Shown piece after piece: positions 7,101 through 15,016 of a stretch of 64,000 nt of DNA. The DNA lies in assembly GCF_003285545.1 (NCBI RefSeq), contig NZ_QLNV01000022.1, positions 1 through 64,000 on the forward strand, in the 5' to 3' direction. The notes below the pieces were generated by a model, which had not been told where the DNA came from, did not search any database, and saw only the letters and a program-made list of their open reading frames with translations. The stretch's first letter is position 1, and every line of letters begins with the position of its first letter. This stretch comes from Sinomicrobium soli. GTDB lineage: Bacteria > Bacteroidota > Bacteroidia > Flavobacteriales > Flavobacteriaceae. The position numbers and the translations under genes are program-made.

Positions 7101-7224
7101 TGGTTTAGCTCAGAATATGATTACATGGTCACCATTGAGTGCTAATGATCCTGAAGTTGCTAATTCATCCCTTGGGGCACCAACCTTACGTTCCTTTACT
7201 ATAGGTTGTTCTATCAGATTGTAA
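4192..7224 (+). CDS. SusC/RagA-family TonB-linked outer membrane receptor
   Basis: This 1010-residue outer-membrane beta-barrel importer works with the following SusD-like lipoprotein. A signal peptide covers about residues 1-31. A carboxypeptidase-regulatory-like domain (about 42-111) starts GTVTDEGGLPLPGVNI. A TonB-box-like DETVVIGYG lies at 118-126. The plug domain (about 130-263) carries VNVQIRGRQSI, PLFVVDGVP and the SusC signature IEVLKDADATAIYGSRGANG. The remainder is the barrel, ending in a C-terminal aromatic-rich strand. No N-terminal STN domain is present, so signalling through an anti-sigma factor is unlikely. No glycoside hydrolase accompanies it, so the substrate may be a peptide or other polymer rather than a glycan; this is inference from context. 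Confidence 0.93.
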   Translation: MKIITLAGLSCWCPITIALILLSLPLPAMALSPLQINDQHQVTGTVTDEGGLPLPGVNIIIKNTQNGTMSDENGVYRITVRETDVLVFSFIGFKTEERSVSGLARIDVQLKVSLSVLDETVVIGYGTTTKRLSTGSVGKLKAKEIENQPVTNVLSALSGRIPGVFIQTTNGLPGGKVNVQIRGRQSIAAGVEPLFVVDGVPFSSNTLTIGTSDLSFLNGQVSPLNSLSPDDIASIEVLKDADATAIYGSRGANGVILITTKKGKAHTPTVTLNFSQGISQVSRKAEYLSLQEYLMLRREAYSNEGVEPSANPLDPGYAPDLMVWDTTQNTDWQDYLIGNSAPLTRLQSSFSGGSELTQFLLGLNYYREGSVLPGDLLYRRYGGHLNVNHRSSNKKFSLQTTLNYTIDDNKTLKDMGVLQMASLPPNFPIYLEDGSYNWEASRNPAAYLQQKATNKTGNFVTNLVLSYQIFPTLSFKTSLGYTSTAMKSWAGDPATSQNPPLGGATNKAYFGNQNTSTLIAEPQLYFSTSNKFGKVSVLLGMSWQKTEREMERIYADDYANDLFLENLGAAGRISSAGNTYGQYKYASIFSRINYNYRNKYLLNINLRRDGSSRFGPGNQFGNFGAIGIGWVFSEEKSIKDNWSFLSFGKIRGSFGIVGNDQIPDYQYLATYSNTYTYMGMSALNPSNISNANYQWETTKKLEGTMELGFFNNRLETTFSYFNHQSDNQLIAYPIPYISGPFGDYQANLPALVKNTGWEIELSSVPVKQESFFWNSSFNITFPKNRLVRYPGLENSSYANQYTVGEDLSNVKGYHYLGIDSETGIAMFEDLNGDGAITYPHDLIARGKTSPDFYGGWSNQFQFKGISLDIFFQFVKQQSIVDIYSYMAPGPLNNNKFSGAFSRWQNPGDITNVQKAYLISNREVGTALSYMNGSNASLKNASYVRLKNIALRYRFPDAIAKQLRFSSVEVFGLAQNMITWSPLSANDPEVANSSLGAPTLRSFTIGCSIRL

Positions 7225-7242
7225 AACTTGAACCTTTTGAAA

Positions 7243-8595
7243 ATGAGAAAACGTATATATATCCTCCTTTTTGCAGTGAGTATGTCTTCCATATACTCAT
7301 GCGAGGAAATGATCGAAATTCCGGAACCTTCTACCCGAGTAACCGCCAATAGGATTTTTTCCGATTCAACGCTTGCCCTTCAAGCTACCTTGAACCTGTA
7401 TGCTTCGCTGGGTACCTTTGAAACCAATTTCATTTCGAGAGTGGCGCTATACACAGGGGAGGTCACATCAACAAGTACAAGTTCGTCATATATCGATTTC
7501 CTAAATAATAATCTTCAGACGGACAATAGTTACGTTCTTAATGTGTGGAGAGCCCTTTATAATGTAATTTACCAGGCCAATGCGGCGCTTGAAGGTCTAT
7601 CGTCAACATCTGCATTTTCAGATCAACTGAGAAATAGGCTTGTTGGCGAAAGCAGGTTTATGCGTGCCTACTGTTATTTTTACTTGATTAATATTTTTGG
7701 TGATGTGCCATTAATTATCGGAACCAATGTTGATCAAACAGCCATTGCCCCTCGTGAAAAAAGTGCTACTATTTACACGCAAATAATAGATGACCTGGAA
7801 CAGGCAATAGAACTATTGTCCGTATATCGGAATGAAGAGAAGACCAGGGCGAATAAGATTGCCGCCAATGCACTTTTATCGCGGGTTTACCTCTACCTCG
7901 AGGATTGGGAACGGGCCCTGTTTTATGCAACAGAAGTGATTAATTTGGAATATTTAGATGAACTACCGCCATTGAATGATGTATTCATCAAAAATGGTGA
8001 TGAAGCCATTCTTCAATTGTGGAGAGAAAATGGTTATAGTCATTTATCGGTTATGATACCGCCTTCATCAGAAAGCTCGGTCCCTACAATCCTGCTTCCA
8101 CCTCAATTTATTGACAGTTTTGATGAAGGGGATATGCGTAAAAACTTATGGATAGGAAGTAGGGCAATAAGCGAAAACATTTATGTCTACCCTACTAAAT
8201 ATAAATTGCGGAGTACGACAACAGGTGACAGAGCTGAATATACCATGTTGTTACGTTTCGCAGAACAATACTTCATAAGAGCCGAAGCCAACGTCCGATT
8301 AAACAAGTATGATGCAGCTACCGATGATTTGAATGTTATCCGTAATAGGGCAGGTTTACCGGATATCGCACTGACGGGGGACCAACAGCAAGCAATTAAC
8401 CAAGTGGCTATTGAGCGGGAGAGAGAACTCTTTACAGAAAACGGACTCCACTTTTTCGATCTCAAACGATGGCAAACTATAAATGAGGTAATGCCACAAC
8501 GGAAACCAAACTGGCAGGAATTTATGGTACTGTACCCCATCCCCAGAACAGAGAGGGATAAAAACCCTTCACTTACTCAAAACTTTGGATATTAA
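7243..8595 (+). CDS. SusD/RagB-family outer membrane lipoprotein
   Basis: This is the surface lipoprotein that caps the SusC barrel and binds substrate. I place the start at the ATG at 7243 rather than the upstream TTG at 7228, because it gives a normal lipoprotein signal ending SIYSC (Cys20 lipidated). The 450-residue protein has the helical TPR-like SusD fold, with typical segments RFMRAYCYFYLINIFGDVPL and NVIRNRAGLPDI, and the family C-terminus (VLYPIPRTERDKNPSLTQN then FGY). It starts 18 bases after susC and is co-transcribed with it. Confidence 0.92.
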   Translation: MRKRIYILLFAVSMSSIYSCEEMIEIPEPSTRVTANRIFSDSTLALQATLNLYASLGTFETNFISRVALYTGEVTSTSTSSSYIDFLNNNLQTDNSYVLNVWRALYNVIYQANAALEGLSSTSAFSDQLRNRLVGESRFMRAYCYFYLINIFGDVPLIIGTNVDQTAIAPREKSATIYTQIIDDLEQAIELLSVYRNEEKTRANKIAANALLSRVYLYLEDWERALFYATEVINLEYLDELPPLNDVFIKNGDEAILQLWRENGYSHLSVMIPPSSESSVPTILLPPQFIDSFDEGDMRKNLWIGSRAISENIYVYPTKYKLRSTTTGDRAEYTMLLRFAEQYFIRAEANVRLNKYDAATDDLNVIRNRAGLPDIALTGDQQQAINQVAIERERELFTENGLHFFDLKRWQTINEVMPQRKPNWQEFMVLYPIPRTERDKNPSLTQNFGY

Positions 8596-8608
8596 ATTTA
8601 AATAAAAG

Positions 8609-9181
8609 ATGATGAAAAACTGTATTTGTATTATTTTGGGACTATTATTCGTACAATCAATCGTGTATGGTCAGGATAAAAGACAGGTTAAAATTGGAGA
8701 TAGCCTGCTCCAGGACTATAAAGTGCAATTAGTATACAACGGCGAATGGACTACCGTCAAAGAATTGCAGGGTGATAGAAATCTGATTATTAATTTCTGG
8801 GGCAGGCGTTGTAAACCGTGCGTTAGAGAGTTGCCCAAATTGGATTCTCTTCAACGTGAGTTTGGTAATGACATACTTATTCTGTGTGTAAGTCCGGAAC
8901 CAGAAGAAGACATTAAGGAAGTAAAAGATTTTCTTGATAGTAAATCACTCTTACGCAATCTTAAATTAACATTTGTCATCAATAGTGCAAGCTACACCTA
9001 TAATGAAGATGGTGTTAGGACTAACCGTGTATCTGGGGATCTTTATAAAGATTTCATGAGCTATGATGGGGTATCGAGAAAATTTTGGTTAGACCAGCAT
9101 GGGATTCTAAAGGCTATAACAGAACCAAAAAAGGTTAATAAGGAAAACTTGGATTATTTTCTATCTAATGGCACATTGTAA
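8609..9181 (+). CDS. TlpA-like periplasmic thioredoxin-fold protein
   Basis: This 190-residue exported protein (signal peptide about 1-22) has a thioredoxin/TlpA fold. NFWGRRCKPCVRELPKLDS carries the CxxC redox pair at Cys68 and Cys71. The tryptophan that normally precedes the first cysteine is replaced by arginine (RCKPC). It starts 13 bases after susD, in the same operon. A thiol-disulfide protein next to SusC/SusD, instead of sugar hydrolases, suggests the operon handles disulfide-containing or peptide substrates or their maturation; this is inference. An alternative start is the second Met, three bases downstream. Confidence 0.82.
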   Translation: MMKNCICIILGLLFVQSIVYGQDKRQVKIGDSLLQDYKVQLVYNGEWTTVKELQGDRNLIINFWGRRCKPCVRELPKLDSLQREFGNDILILCVSPEPEEDIKEVKDFLDSKSLLRNLKLTFVINSASYTYNEDGVRTNRVSGDLYKDFMSYDGVSRKFWLDQHGILKAITEPKKVNKENLDYFLSNGTL

Positions 9182-9206
9182 TGGGCAGATGATTCAATAG
9201 AAAATA

Positions 9207-9248
9207 GGCAGGCATGGCACTATCTGTATAAGACGTGTCATGCTTGCC
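9207..9248. terminator. Convergent terminator hairpin
   Basis: A 14-bp stem pairs 9207-9220 with 9235-9248 (two G-U wobbles). It lies between the convergent SusC/D-TlpA operon and the DUF6520-like gene. Confidence 0.6.
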
Positions 9249-9272
9249 ATTAGATGAAAAATTAAACTCATT

Positions 9273-9554
9273 TTATTCGACCTCATGTCTTTCTAACGAA
9301 GTTTCACGAGTTGAAGTACCAGCTTCAAATACGTAGGTACAATTTTCACCGTTTCCTGTACATTCATCGTAATGCTCATTACTATAAGCATTGATTTCTG
9401 CAGCAGTTCCAGTTTCTAGTATAGGACCAGTAGGGGTTTCTCTAAGGTCATACATTTGTTGTACAGGCTCCTTTTCGTCTACACTAAACGCAAACACTCC
9501 GACTACGCCAACGGCTATAACCATAGCCGCAATGACAAATTTTAATTTTTTCAT
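9273..9554 (-). CDS. Small secreted DUF6520-like protein
   Basis: I choose the ATG at 9554 because the protein then starts MKKLKFVIAAMVIAVGVVGV, a clean signal peptide; the open frame upstream to 9626 is hydrophilic. The mature part is about 70 residues and acidic, with two cysteines (Cys65 and Cys72, in CTGNGENC). Small proteins of this pattern are typical of flavobacteria and often sit beside SusC/SusD and thioredoxin genes; I recall the family as DUF6520, with no known function. Here it is convergent with the SusC/D-TlpA operon. The cysteine pair could be a substrate of the neighbouring thioredoxin-like protein; this is inference. Confidence 0.65.
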   Translation of the reverse strand: MKKLKFVIAAMVIAVGVVGVFAFSVDEKEPVQQMYDLRETPTGPILETGTAAEINAYSNEHYDECTGNGENCTYVFEAGTSTRETSLERHEVE

Positions 9555-9593
9555 ATTCGTAAATTTTAAGATTAATAAATTGGTTAAATGATT

Positions 9594-9613
9594 CGTGCCA
9601 TCGGGGTGGCACG
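9594..9613. other. Hairpin in the leader of the DUF6520-like gene
   Basis: CGTGCCA (9594-9600) and TGGCACG (9607-9613) form a perfect 7-bp inverted repeat with a 6-base loop, about 40 bases upstream of the chosen start codon. It could be an operator or an mRNA leader structure. Confidence 0.4.
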
Positions 9614-9775
9614 AGTTTACAGGCAACCCCTAATCCCGAAGGGCTGCCGGGTCGGTGGGATTATAGATGTAAAATTATGCCGGGGTTTTTACGCCTGAAA
9701 GGGGAAAACGGTAAAAATGCTGCAAACTCGGTCGAAAGCTTTCCGTTTTTTCCTGAAAAGTGTTAAAATTCACTT

Positions 9776-10720
9776 TTACTGTCTTTTCAGGAACCGGTTA
9801 AGGGCATAACGGAAGGAACTCTCGTCACTGTACCCCACGGACAGGTAGACGTCGCTTGCGTTCAGATCATTGCGTTCCATCTGCATGATGGCGTCTGTGA
9901 TCCTGAGCCTGCTGTAATATTCATGTGGTGTCGTACCGTACTCCCGCTTAAAATGGTTGCGGAGCGTACGTGCTGTTACATGGAAGTGTGCAGCGAGGTA
10001 TTGGTTGCTTAGTGTGGCATCGCGGTAATGTTCGTTGAGATATACCCTGACCCGGTAGGCGAGGTCGTGGCTCTGGACGCCAAGCGTGGTATCGTAATGG
10101 GCGAGGATATACGAAAAATATTTCCGCAGGTTGCCGTCCAGTGCGCTGATATTGTTTTCCGAATAGCTGAATATGTTGTTCAGCCAACGGTGTACGCGGC
10201 GGCCGATGGGCTGGGGGTGCATGATCTCGTAAGGCGTATCACTGCTGCGGAACCGTTCAAACACCGGCAGGATGTTCGGGAAGTCCCGGCCTGCCCTGGC
10301 CAGCCATTCGGGGGCAAAGGTGACTATCAGGGCGGTGTGGTGGCCGGTGCCGACCTGTACCATATACTCTCCCTTGTTGTAGTAAAGCAACAGGAAGGTG
10401 TTGTTCCGGGTACGGGTGATCGGGCAATTTTCGGGGGTGGTAAGGAGCAGGCCGCCTTCCAGCATAACATAAAGGAATAGCTGCCGGCGTGGGAGGCTGA
10501 ACCTTATACGCTTCGGCCTGCGGGCCCTGACTTGTACCAGGTCTATATAGAAGGGCCGCTGGTTGACCCGCTGGCTGAGGATCTCGGCTTCGGGCAAGCG
10601 GTAATAACGTCGCTCCCCGGCAAAGGTGATGGGATGATAACACCAGTCGGGCAGGGTACGGATCGCGGTATCGGACAGCAATTCATCCTGCCCGAAGATC
10701 AGGTTATACGGTGTGTCCAT
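9776..10720 (-). CDS. AraC-family transcriptional regulator
   Basis: This 314-residue protein has a C-terminal AraC-type double helix-turn-helix domain (about residues 225-314). Helix 1 is around LSNQYLAAHFHVTARTLRNH; the second motif includes ASDVYLSVGYSDESSFRYAL. The N-terminal half is a cupin-like or otherwise unclassified sensor region (RRQLFLYVMLEGGLLLTT) with no clear ligand signature. It is divergent from the unknown exported protein at 11018 and lies upstream of, and on the same strand as, the DUF6520-like gene. Its target is unknown. The last residues (RFLKRQ) end shortly after the second HTH. Confidence 0.85.
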   Translation of the reverse strand: MDTPYNLIFGQDELLSDTAIRTLPDWCYHPITFAGERRYYRLPEAEILSQRVNQRPFYIDLVQVRARRPKRIRFSLPRRQLFLYVMLEGGLLLTTPENCPITRTRNNTFLLLYYNKGEYMVQVGTGHHTALIVTFAPEWLARAGRDFPNILPVFERFRSSDTPYEIMHPQPIGRRVHRWLNNIFSYSENNISALDGNLRKYFSYILAHYDTTLGVQSHDLAYRVRVYLNEHYRDATLSNQYLAAHFHVTARTLRNHFKREYGTTPHEYYSRLRITDAIMQMERNDLNASDVYLSVGYSDESSFRYALNRFLKRQ

Positions 10721-10994
10721 AGCATTTGGGGTTTATGCTTTAAAGATTTAGGAGACCATAAGGTACGAAATTTTTAGGAATGATGATTTTTCTTTCAGGA
10801 AAGCAGGTGTTTTGTGTGTTAATATTTTTTTAGGGTTTTGTCGTTCTGCCGTTGTGAGGTTGAATTTCTTTTGGTTAACGTTTGAGATTCTTCACTCCGT
10901 TTTGCCTTGTTCCGTATGTACCGTTTCATCTCTTCGTCCGAAGAGCGGCTGAACCTCCCGGATTTCCGCGATGGTATGGTCCTGCCCGAAAGCC

Positions 10995-11002
10995 TACCTT
11001 TG
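10995..11002 (+). promoter_or_regulatory. -10 element TACCTTTG upstream of the 11018 gene
   Basis: TACCTTTG matches the Bacteroidota TAnnTTTG element. It lies 15 bases before the ATG at 11018, which supports that start over the upstream in-frame ATG at 10907. Confidence 0.45.
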
Positions 11003-11017
11003 CGGGGTAAACACATA

Positions 11018-12256
11018 ATGATGAGCAGATATTTGTATCTATGGGGCCTGTTTTTTCTGCTGTTGGTCAACAGCAGCACGGCCCGGGAAAAATACGAAAC
11101 GGAAAAAGAACGCTTACAGGCGAAGATCGATGCGTTTATGCAGCCGTACCGTTCCGGTAAGGAAGAAGCGCTGCACCTTTTGCTGACCCGGATAGAGGCG
11201 GGGCAGTCCCTGCCCGAAGACGACAGTACCTATATGGCGTTCAACGCTTTTTATACCAAAAACCGGAAGGCCTACCGCAAGCTGCGCCTGCAAAGCCTGG
11301 AGCGCTACCCGGCGCCGCCCGATAGGTTTCCCGGCTATGACCGCGTTCCTGTATCGCAGCTTGATATGGAACAGGGAGCACTGGACAAGATAGGGACTGT
11401 GGTGCAGCAACTAACCAATATAAGGACGCTTGATGTCGAGGAGAGTGCAACAGTGCAGTATGCATTGCTCGCATCGGTGTTTAAATACCTGCAGGACAAA
11501 TACGGGCTTTCGCTGGCCGAAATGATGGAAACCTATGGCTGTGGGAGCCTGATATTTACCGAAAAACAGGACCGGGAGCACTGGCAGGTGACCCGGGTAA
11601 ACCGGGTCTATATTACCCGTTACCGGTGGAATATGGAAACCAATATCGTAGACCGGGTGGAAGTGTGGGTCACTGACGGGGAAATACAGCCGGCCGGCTG
11701 GCTGAGTGATGCCACCTTTAAGGCTAACACCCCCGAACTGGAACTGATGCGCGATGTCACCACCTGTTTGTGGTCGCTCTACGACCGTAAATACCACGGT
11801 ATAGACACCGGTTGTGATAGTGCTTCCGGGTTTTTGGAGGCCAACAGCGACCGCTATGCCGCATTGCGGAACAGCCGTATCGGCAGGCTGCCCCGGCTCC
11901 CGGGAGACTGGGAGGAAAACTATGCCCGGAAGGAAGACCCGGTGGTCGATGACCTTGTCCTGCCCCTGGAACGCAGCGGTGACGGAACCTACCGTTTGTC
12001 CGAAGCCATGTCGGTCTCAGAGTTCGGGTATTTTAATGTGCTGAATCATATACAGGCACGCCTGTCTGAAAACCCTGCAGACAATATCGACTTTATAACC
12101 TCCTGGCTCACCGGGTATAAGGTTTATGCCATGCCGGCAGGAAAGGACGTATGGCGGCTTACCACCGGCTTCGGTTCCCTGGCCTTCTCCTTTACCTGGA
12201 ACATCCGTACCGATGCGATCAGCGATGGGGTACGTTATACCCGGAAGCCCCTGTAG
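11018..12256 (+). CDS. Exported protein of unknown function
   Basis: The 412-residue protein starts MMSRYLYLWGLFFLLLVNSS, a good signal peptide. The frame is open 37 codons further upstream, but that extension lacks protein character and would overlap the -10 element. The mature protein is soluble-looking and mixed alpha/beta, with regions such as VNRVYITRYRWNMETNIVDR and VWVTDGEIQPAGWLSDATFK. I recognise no domain or catalytic motif and no C-terminal sorting domain. It stands alone between a divergent AraC gene and a convergent BrkB gene. Confidence 0.75.
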   Translation: MMSRYLYLWGLFFLLLVNSSTAREKYETEKERLQAKIDAFMQPYRSGKEEALHLLLTRIEAGQSLPEDDSTYMAFNAFYTKNRKAYRKLRLQSLERYPAPPDRFPGYDRVPVSQLDMEQGALDKIGTVVQQLTNIRTLDVEESATVQYALLASVFKYLQDKYGLSLAEMMETYGCGSLIFTEKQDREHWQVTRVNRVYITRYRWNMETNIVDRVEVWVTDGEIQPAGWLSDATFKANTPELELMRDVTTCLWSLYDRKYHGIDTGCDSASGFLEANSDRYAALRNSRIGRLPRLPGDWEENYARKEDPVVDDLVLPLERSGDGTYRLSEAMSVSEFGYFNVLNHIQARLSENPADNIDFITSWLTGYKVYAMPAGKDVWRLTTGFGSLAFSFTWNIRTDAISDGVRYTRKPL

Positions 12257-12278
12257 CGGGAGGGAATTACTGGTATGC

Positions 12279-12440
12279 TGTTGGAGATTCTTATCCGATC
12301 AGGGGGCGGGACAGGCCTACGGTCTGAATGACATTGAGTTCATCCCGGTCGCAGTCGGACTTGTCATTCCGACAGCCTGTCCCGAGCATCGGGAAAGGAG
12401 AACCCCGAAGGGCTCAACGCAGTTAAATCTCCGGGCTTGA
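12279..12440. repeat. Degenerate copies of the GTCATTCCGAC interspersed repeat
   Basis: The spacer between the 11018 gene and the BrkB gene holds scrambled pieces of the window's main intergenic repeat (GAATGAC near 12327, GTCATTCCGAC at 12363, and the GGGCTCAACGC end). It looks like an old, decayed copy. Confidence 0.5.
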
Positions 12441-12483
12441 CGTACTGCTGTTGAAAGCGCTTTTGCTCCTGTGCGTGGTTGCT

Positions 12484-13464
12484 TCACTCCTCCGTAATCT
12501 CCAGGTTGTCCCGCAGCCGTTTTAGTATTTTCTTTTCCTCTTCCGGGCTGAGGTGGCGGGTGCTGAGTTTTTTGATCTCCTGGTAAATGGCCGGTTCGGC
12601 AAACTGGTTGGGCCTTACCGGTTCGTGCCTGTAGGCGGCATACTGTACGGTAAATTCGGCCCCGAAAAACAGGATCAGGCAGATATAGTTTACCCATAGC
12701 AGTATGATGACCAGCGATCCTGCCGCCCCGTATACCGAGGCCGGCTCGCTCTTGCCGAAATAGAAGCTGATCAGCGATTCCCCGATCAGGAACAGAACCG
12801 TGGTAAGGGCCGCCCCGGTAAAGGTGGTTTTCCAGCGGATCTTCACATCGGGCAACAGCTTGAACAGCGCGGCAAAGAGCAGGGTGATGACCAGGAAAGA
12901 AATGCCGAAGTTCAGCAGGTGTACCAGGCTTACGGTAAGGCTGCCCATAAGCTGCTCTATGTGTTCTTTCAGTACGTTGAGCAGGGCTGAGACTACCAGC
13001 GAAACAAGGAGCAGGAAACCGATAACCAGCACCATGCCGAAGGAGATCAGCCGGTCGATAAGCATGGTGCGGAAATTGGCCTTCCGGGCCGCGACGCTCC
13101 AGATGTCGTTCATCGCCCTTTTCAGTTGCAGGAACACTCCCGTGGCCGCAAACAGTACCATCCCGATACTGAGGGCAATGGCCCAGGCAGACCCCCCCGA
13201 ATCGGATACGTTGACGATCATGTTCTCTACGGCCTTTGCCGAATCCTGGCCTACAAAACTGCCTATCTGCGCCGTGATCCGGCCCTGTACGGCCTCGCGC
13301 TCGAAAAACATGCTGGCTATGGTAATCACGATAATCAGCAGCGACGGCAACGAAAAAAGGGTGTAATAGGCAATGGTGGCCCCTTTGGGAAAAGGGTCGT
13401 TCGTGTTCCAGCGGACAAATGATTTTTTAAGCAGGATAAAAAAGGTTTTCAGTGATCTGAACAT
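12484..13464 (-). CDS. YihY/BrkB-family inner membrane protein
   Basis: This 326-residue polytopic membrane protein has about six transmembrane helices. It carries the family hallmark near the N-terminus (PFPKGATIAYYTLFSLPSLL, residues about 24-43) and a later conserved helix-turn region (GVFLQLKRAMNDIWSV). The C-terminal tail is charged and cytoplasmic (LSPEEEKKILKRLRDNLEIT). The family was once called RNase BN, but it is a membrane protein of uncertain, possibly transport, function. It converges on the unknown exported protein, with repeats between. Confidence 0.88.
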   Translation of the reverse strand: MFRSLKTFFILLKKSFVRWNTNDPFPKGATIAYYTLFSLPSLLIIVITIASMFFEREAVQGRITAQIGSFVGQDSAKAVENMIVNVSDSGGSAWAIALSIGMVLFAATGVFLQLKRAMNDIWSVAARKANFRTMLIDRLISFGMVLVIGFLLLVSLVVSALLNVLKEHIEQLMGSLTVSLVHLLNFGISFLVITLLFAALFKLLPDVKIRWKTTFTGAALTTVLFLIGESLISFYFGKSEPASVYGAAGSLVIILLWVNYICLILFFGAEFTVQYAAYRHEPVRPNQFAEPAIYQEIKKLSTRHLSPEEEKKILKRLRDNLEITEE

Positions 13465-13506
13465 AACAGGGCGTGTTTTTCTTAAAAATACGGAATTTTT
13501 CCCGGT

Positions 13507-13560
13507 TGTGCTGTTGGGGTTCCTTCGGGCCGGACAGGCGGGTTCGCTTCGCTACCCATG
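13507..13560. repeat. Partial copy of the GTCATTCCGAC interspersed repeat
   Basis: Only the right half of the repeat (CTGTTGGGGTTCCTTCGGGC and onward, ending CCCATGAC) is present here, just upstream of the BrkB gene. Confidence 0.5.
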
Positions 13561-13633
13561 ACGTATCTATGGTAAGTTGCTCCATTTTAAAAACTCCCCT
13601 CTTCAGATGAACCTGCCTGCCGGACAGGCTGGG

Positions 13634-13945
13634 AGGGGTGGGCAGCTATGCTGGCCGGGGAGTTTTGACCGGCCTGAACTTTAACGTATATTCCCAAAGG
13701 TTTGGGATTATCCTTATGATCCGGGCTTTCAAAACCCTCCGTCTCATCGAAGATGAGCCACCTCCCTTCGTCTGAAGGGAGGAGTTATGTGTGGGTTTAT
13801 CACATTTGATCTATGAAGACAAAAACGTCATCTTCATTGATGCGGTTGCTTAAACGTTAGGTCTCTGAATGACAGGGTATTGTCATTCCGACGATAGGAG
13901 GAATCTCTTTTGCTCCGTTATGCTGTTGAGATTCTTTCGGGCCGG
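13634..13945. repeat. Copy A of a ~310-bp non-coding duplicated block
   Basis: This block recurs at 62018-62327 with only about ten differences by eye and a 2-base indel. It carries nested palindromes, including CCTCCCTTC/GAAGGGAGG (about 13760-13781) and CTCATC/GATGAG. No ORF of note spans it. It fills most of the 610-base gap between the BrkB and siderophore importer genes. Confidence 0.75.
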
Positions 13946-13994
13946 GTTGGAGATTCCCTGCCTGCCGGCCGGACAGGCGGGGAGGGCTCTCCGG
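13882..13994. repeat. Copy of the GTCATTCCGACGATAG interspersed repeat
   Basis: The copy starts GTCATTCCGACGATAGGAGG at 13882 and continues with the usual GCTCCGTTATGCTGTTGAG core. Its first 64 bases are part of the duplicated 310-bp block. The terminal GAATGAC is missing. Confidence 0.65.
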
Positions 13995-14040
13995 AACTGT
14001 TATCGTTTCGTTAATATTTTTATTTTATTTAGAATCAATC

Positions 14041-14048
14041 TATCTTTG
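14041..14048 (+). promoter_or_regulatory. -10 element TATCTTTG of the siderophore importer operon
   Basis: TATCTTTG matches TAnnTTTG and lies 26 bases before the TTG start codon of the first permease. No clear Fur box was recognised around it. Confidence 0.55.
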
Positions 14049-14074
14049 TGGCTGTTTTGAGAAACTGCTGACAC

Positions 14075-15016
14075 TTGAGAATCACCATCTTCATATTCCT
14101 GCTGGTCATACTTGCCGTGGTATCCCTCTTTATAGGGGTCAGGGGGATCGCCCCGGCCGATATGCTCCGCCTGGGGGACGAGGAGGTGATGGTCCTTACC
14201 ATAAGCCGTATTCCGCGTACCATATCGCTTATTCTCGCAGGGGCGGGCATAGGGGTGAGCGGGCTGATCATGCAGCAGATGACACAGAACAGGTTTGTGT
14301 CGCCCACTACGGCCGGGAGCCTGGATGCGGCCAAAATGGGGCTGCTCTTCGGGTTTATACTCCTCCCGCAGCTGTCGCCCATGTACAAGATGCTGTTTGC
14401 CTTTGCCTTTACCTTTGCAGGCAGCCTGCTGTTCCTGAAAATTACCGACAACATCCGGCACCGGAATGTGATCTTTATCCCGCTGGTGGGGATCATCTTC
14501 GGGAGTATCCTGAATTCCATATCCACGTTCTTTGCCTATAAACACCATATCGTACAGAATGTAAGCGCCTGGATGATAGGCGATTTCTCGGCGGTACTGC
14601 AGGGCAGGTATGAGCTGGTATATGTGAGTGTCCCGGCCATACTGCTTACCTATCTCTATGCCGACCGCTTTACGGTGGCGGGCATGGGGGAAACCTTTTC
14701 GCGGAACCTCGGGCTCAACTACCGCACCATTATGAACCTGGGGCTGTTCTGCGTGTCGCTTACGGTGAGCGTGGTGGTGATCACCGTAGGTACCATCCCG
14801 TTCCTGGGGCTTATCATTCCCAATATCATCAGTATCCTCTTCGGCGATAACCTGCGCCGTACCCTGCCGCTTACGGCCCTGTTCGGGGCGGTGTTCCTGC
14901 TGGCCTGCGACATTGCGGGAAGGGTGATCATCTACCCCTTCGAGATCCCCATAGGCGTGGTGGTGGGCATTATAGGCGGTGTCGTATTTGTAATCCTCTT
15001 ATTGCGAAGACGATGA
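14075..15016 (+). CDS. FecCD-family siderophore ABC permease, subunit 1
   Basis: This 313-residue inner-membrane permease subunit of an iron-siderophore importer belongs to the FecCD family. Many hydrophobic helices cover its length. The family signature regions are SRIPRTISLILAGAGIGVSG with GLIMQQMTQNRFVSPTTAG, and GTIPFLGLIIPNIISILFGD, the loop that contacts the ATPase. The start codon is TTG, which fits the -10 element 26 bases upstream. Its stop overlaps the next gene in an ATGA junction, so translation is coupled. Order and sequence resemble the YclN/FatD-type (catecholate or petrobactin) importers, but the substrate is not certain. Confidence 0.9.
   Translation: MRITIFIFLLVILAVVSLFIGVRGIAPADMLRLGDEEVMVLTISRIPRTISLILAGAGIGVSGLIMQQMTQNRFVSPTTAGSLDAAKMGLLFGFILLPQLSPMYKMLFAFAFTFAGSLLFLKITDNIRHRNVIFIPLVGIIFGSILNSISTFFAYKHHIVQNVSAWMIGDFSAVLQGRYELVYVSVPAILLTYLYADRFTVAGMGETFSRNLGLNYRTIMNLGLFCVSLTVSVVVITVGTIPFLGLIIPNIISILFGDNLRRTLPLTALFGAVFLLACDIAGRVIIYPFEIPIGVVVGIIGGVVFVILLLRRR

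Noticed and set aside
7228-7242. TTG start for the SusD-like protein
   Set aside because: The ATG at 7243 gives a standard lipoprotein signal and better spacing after susC.
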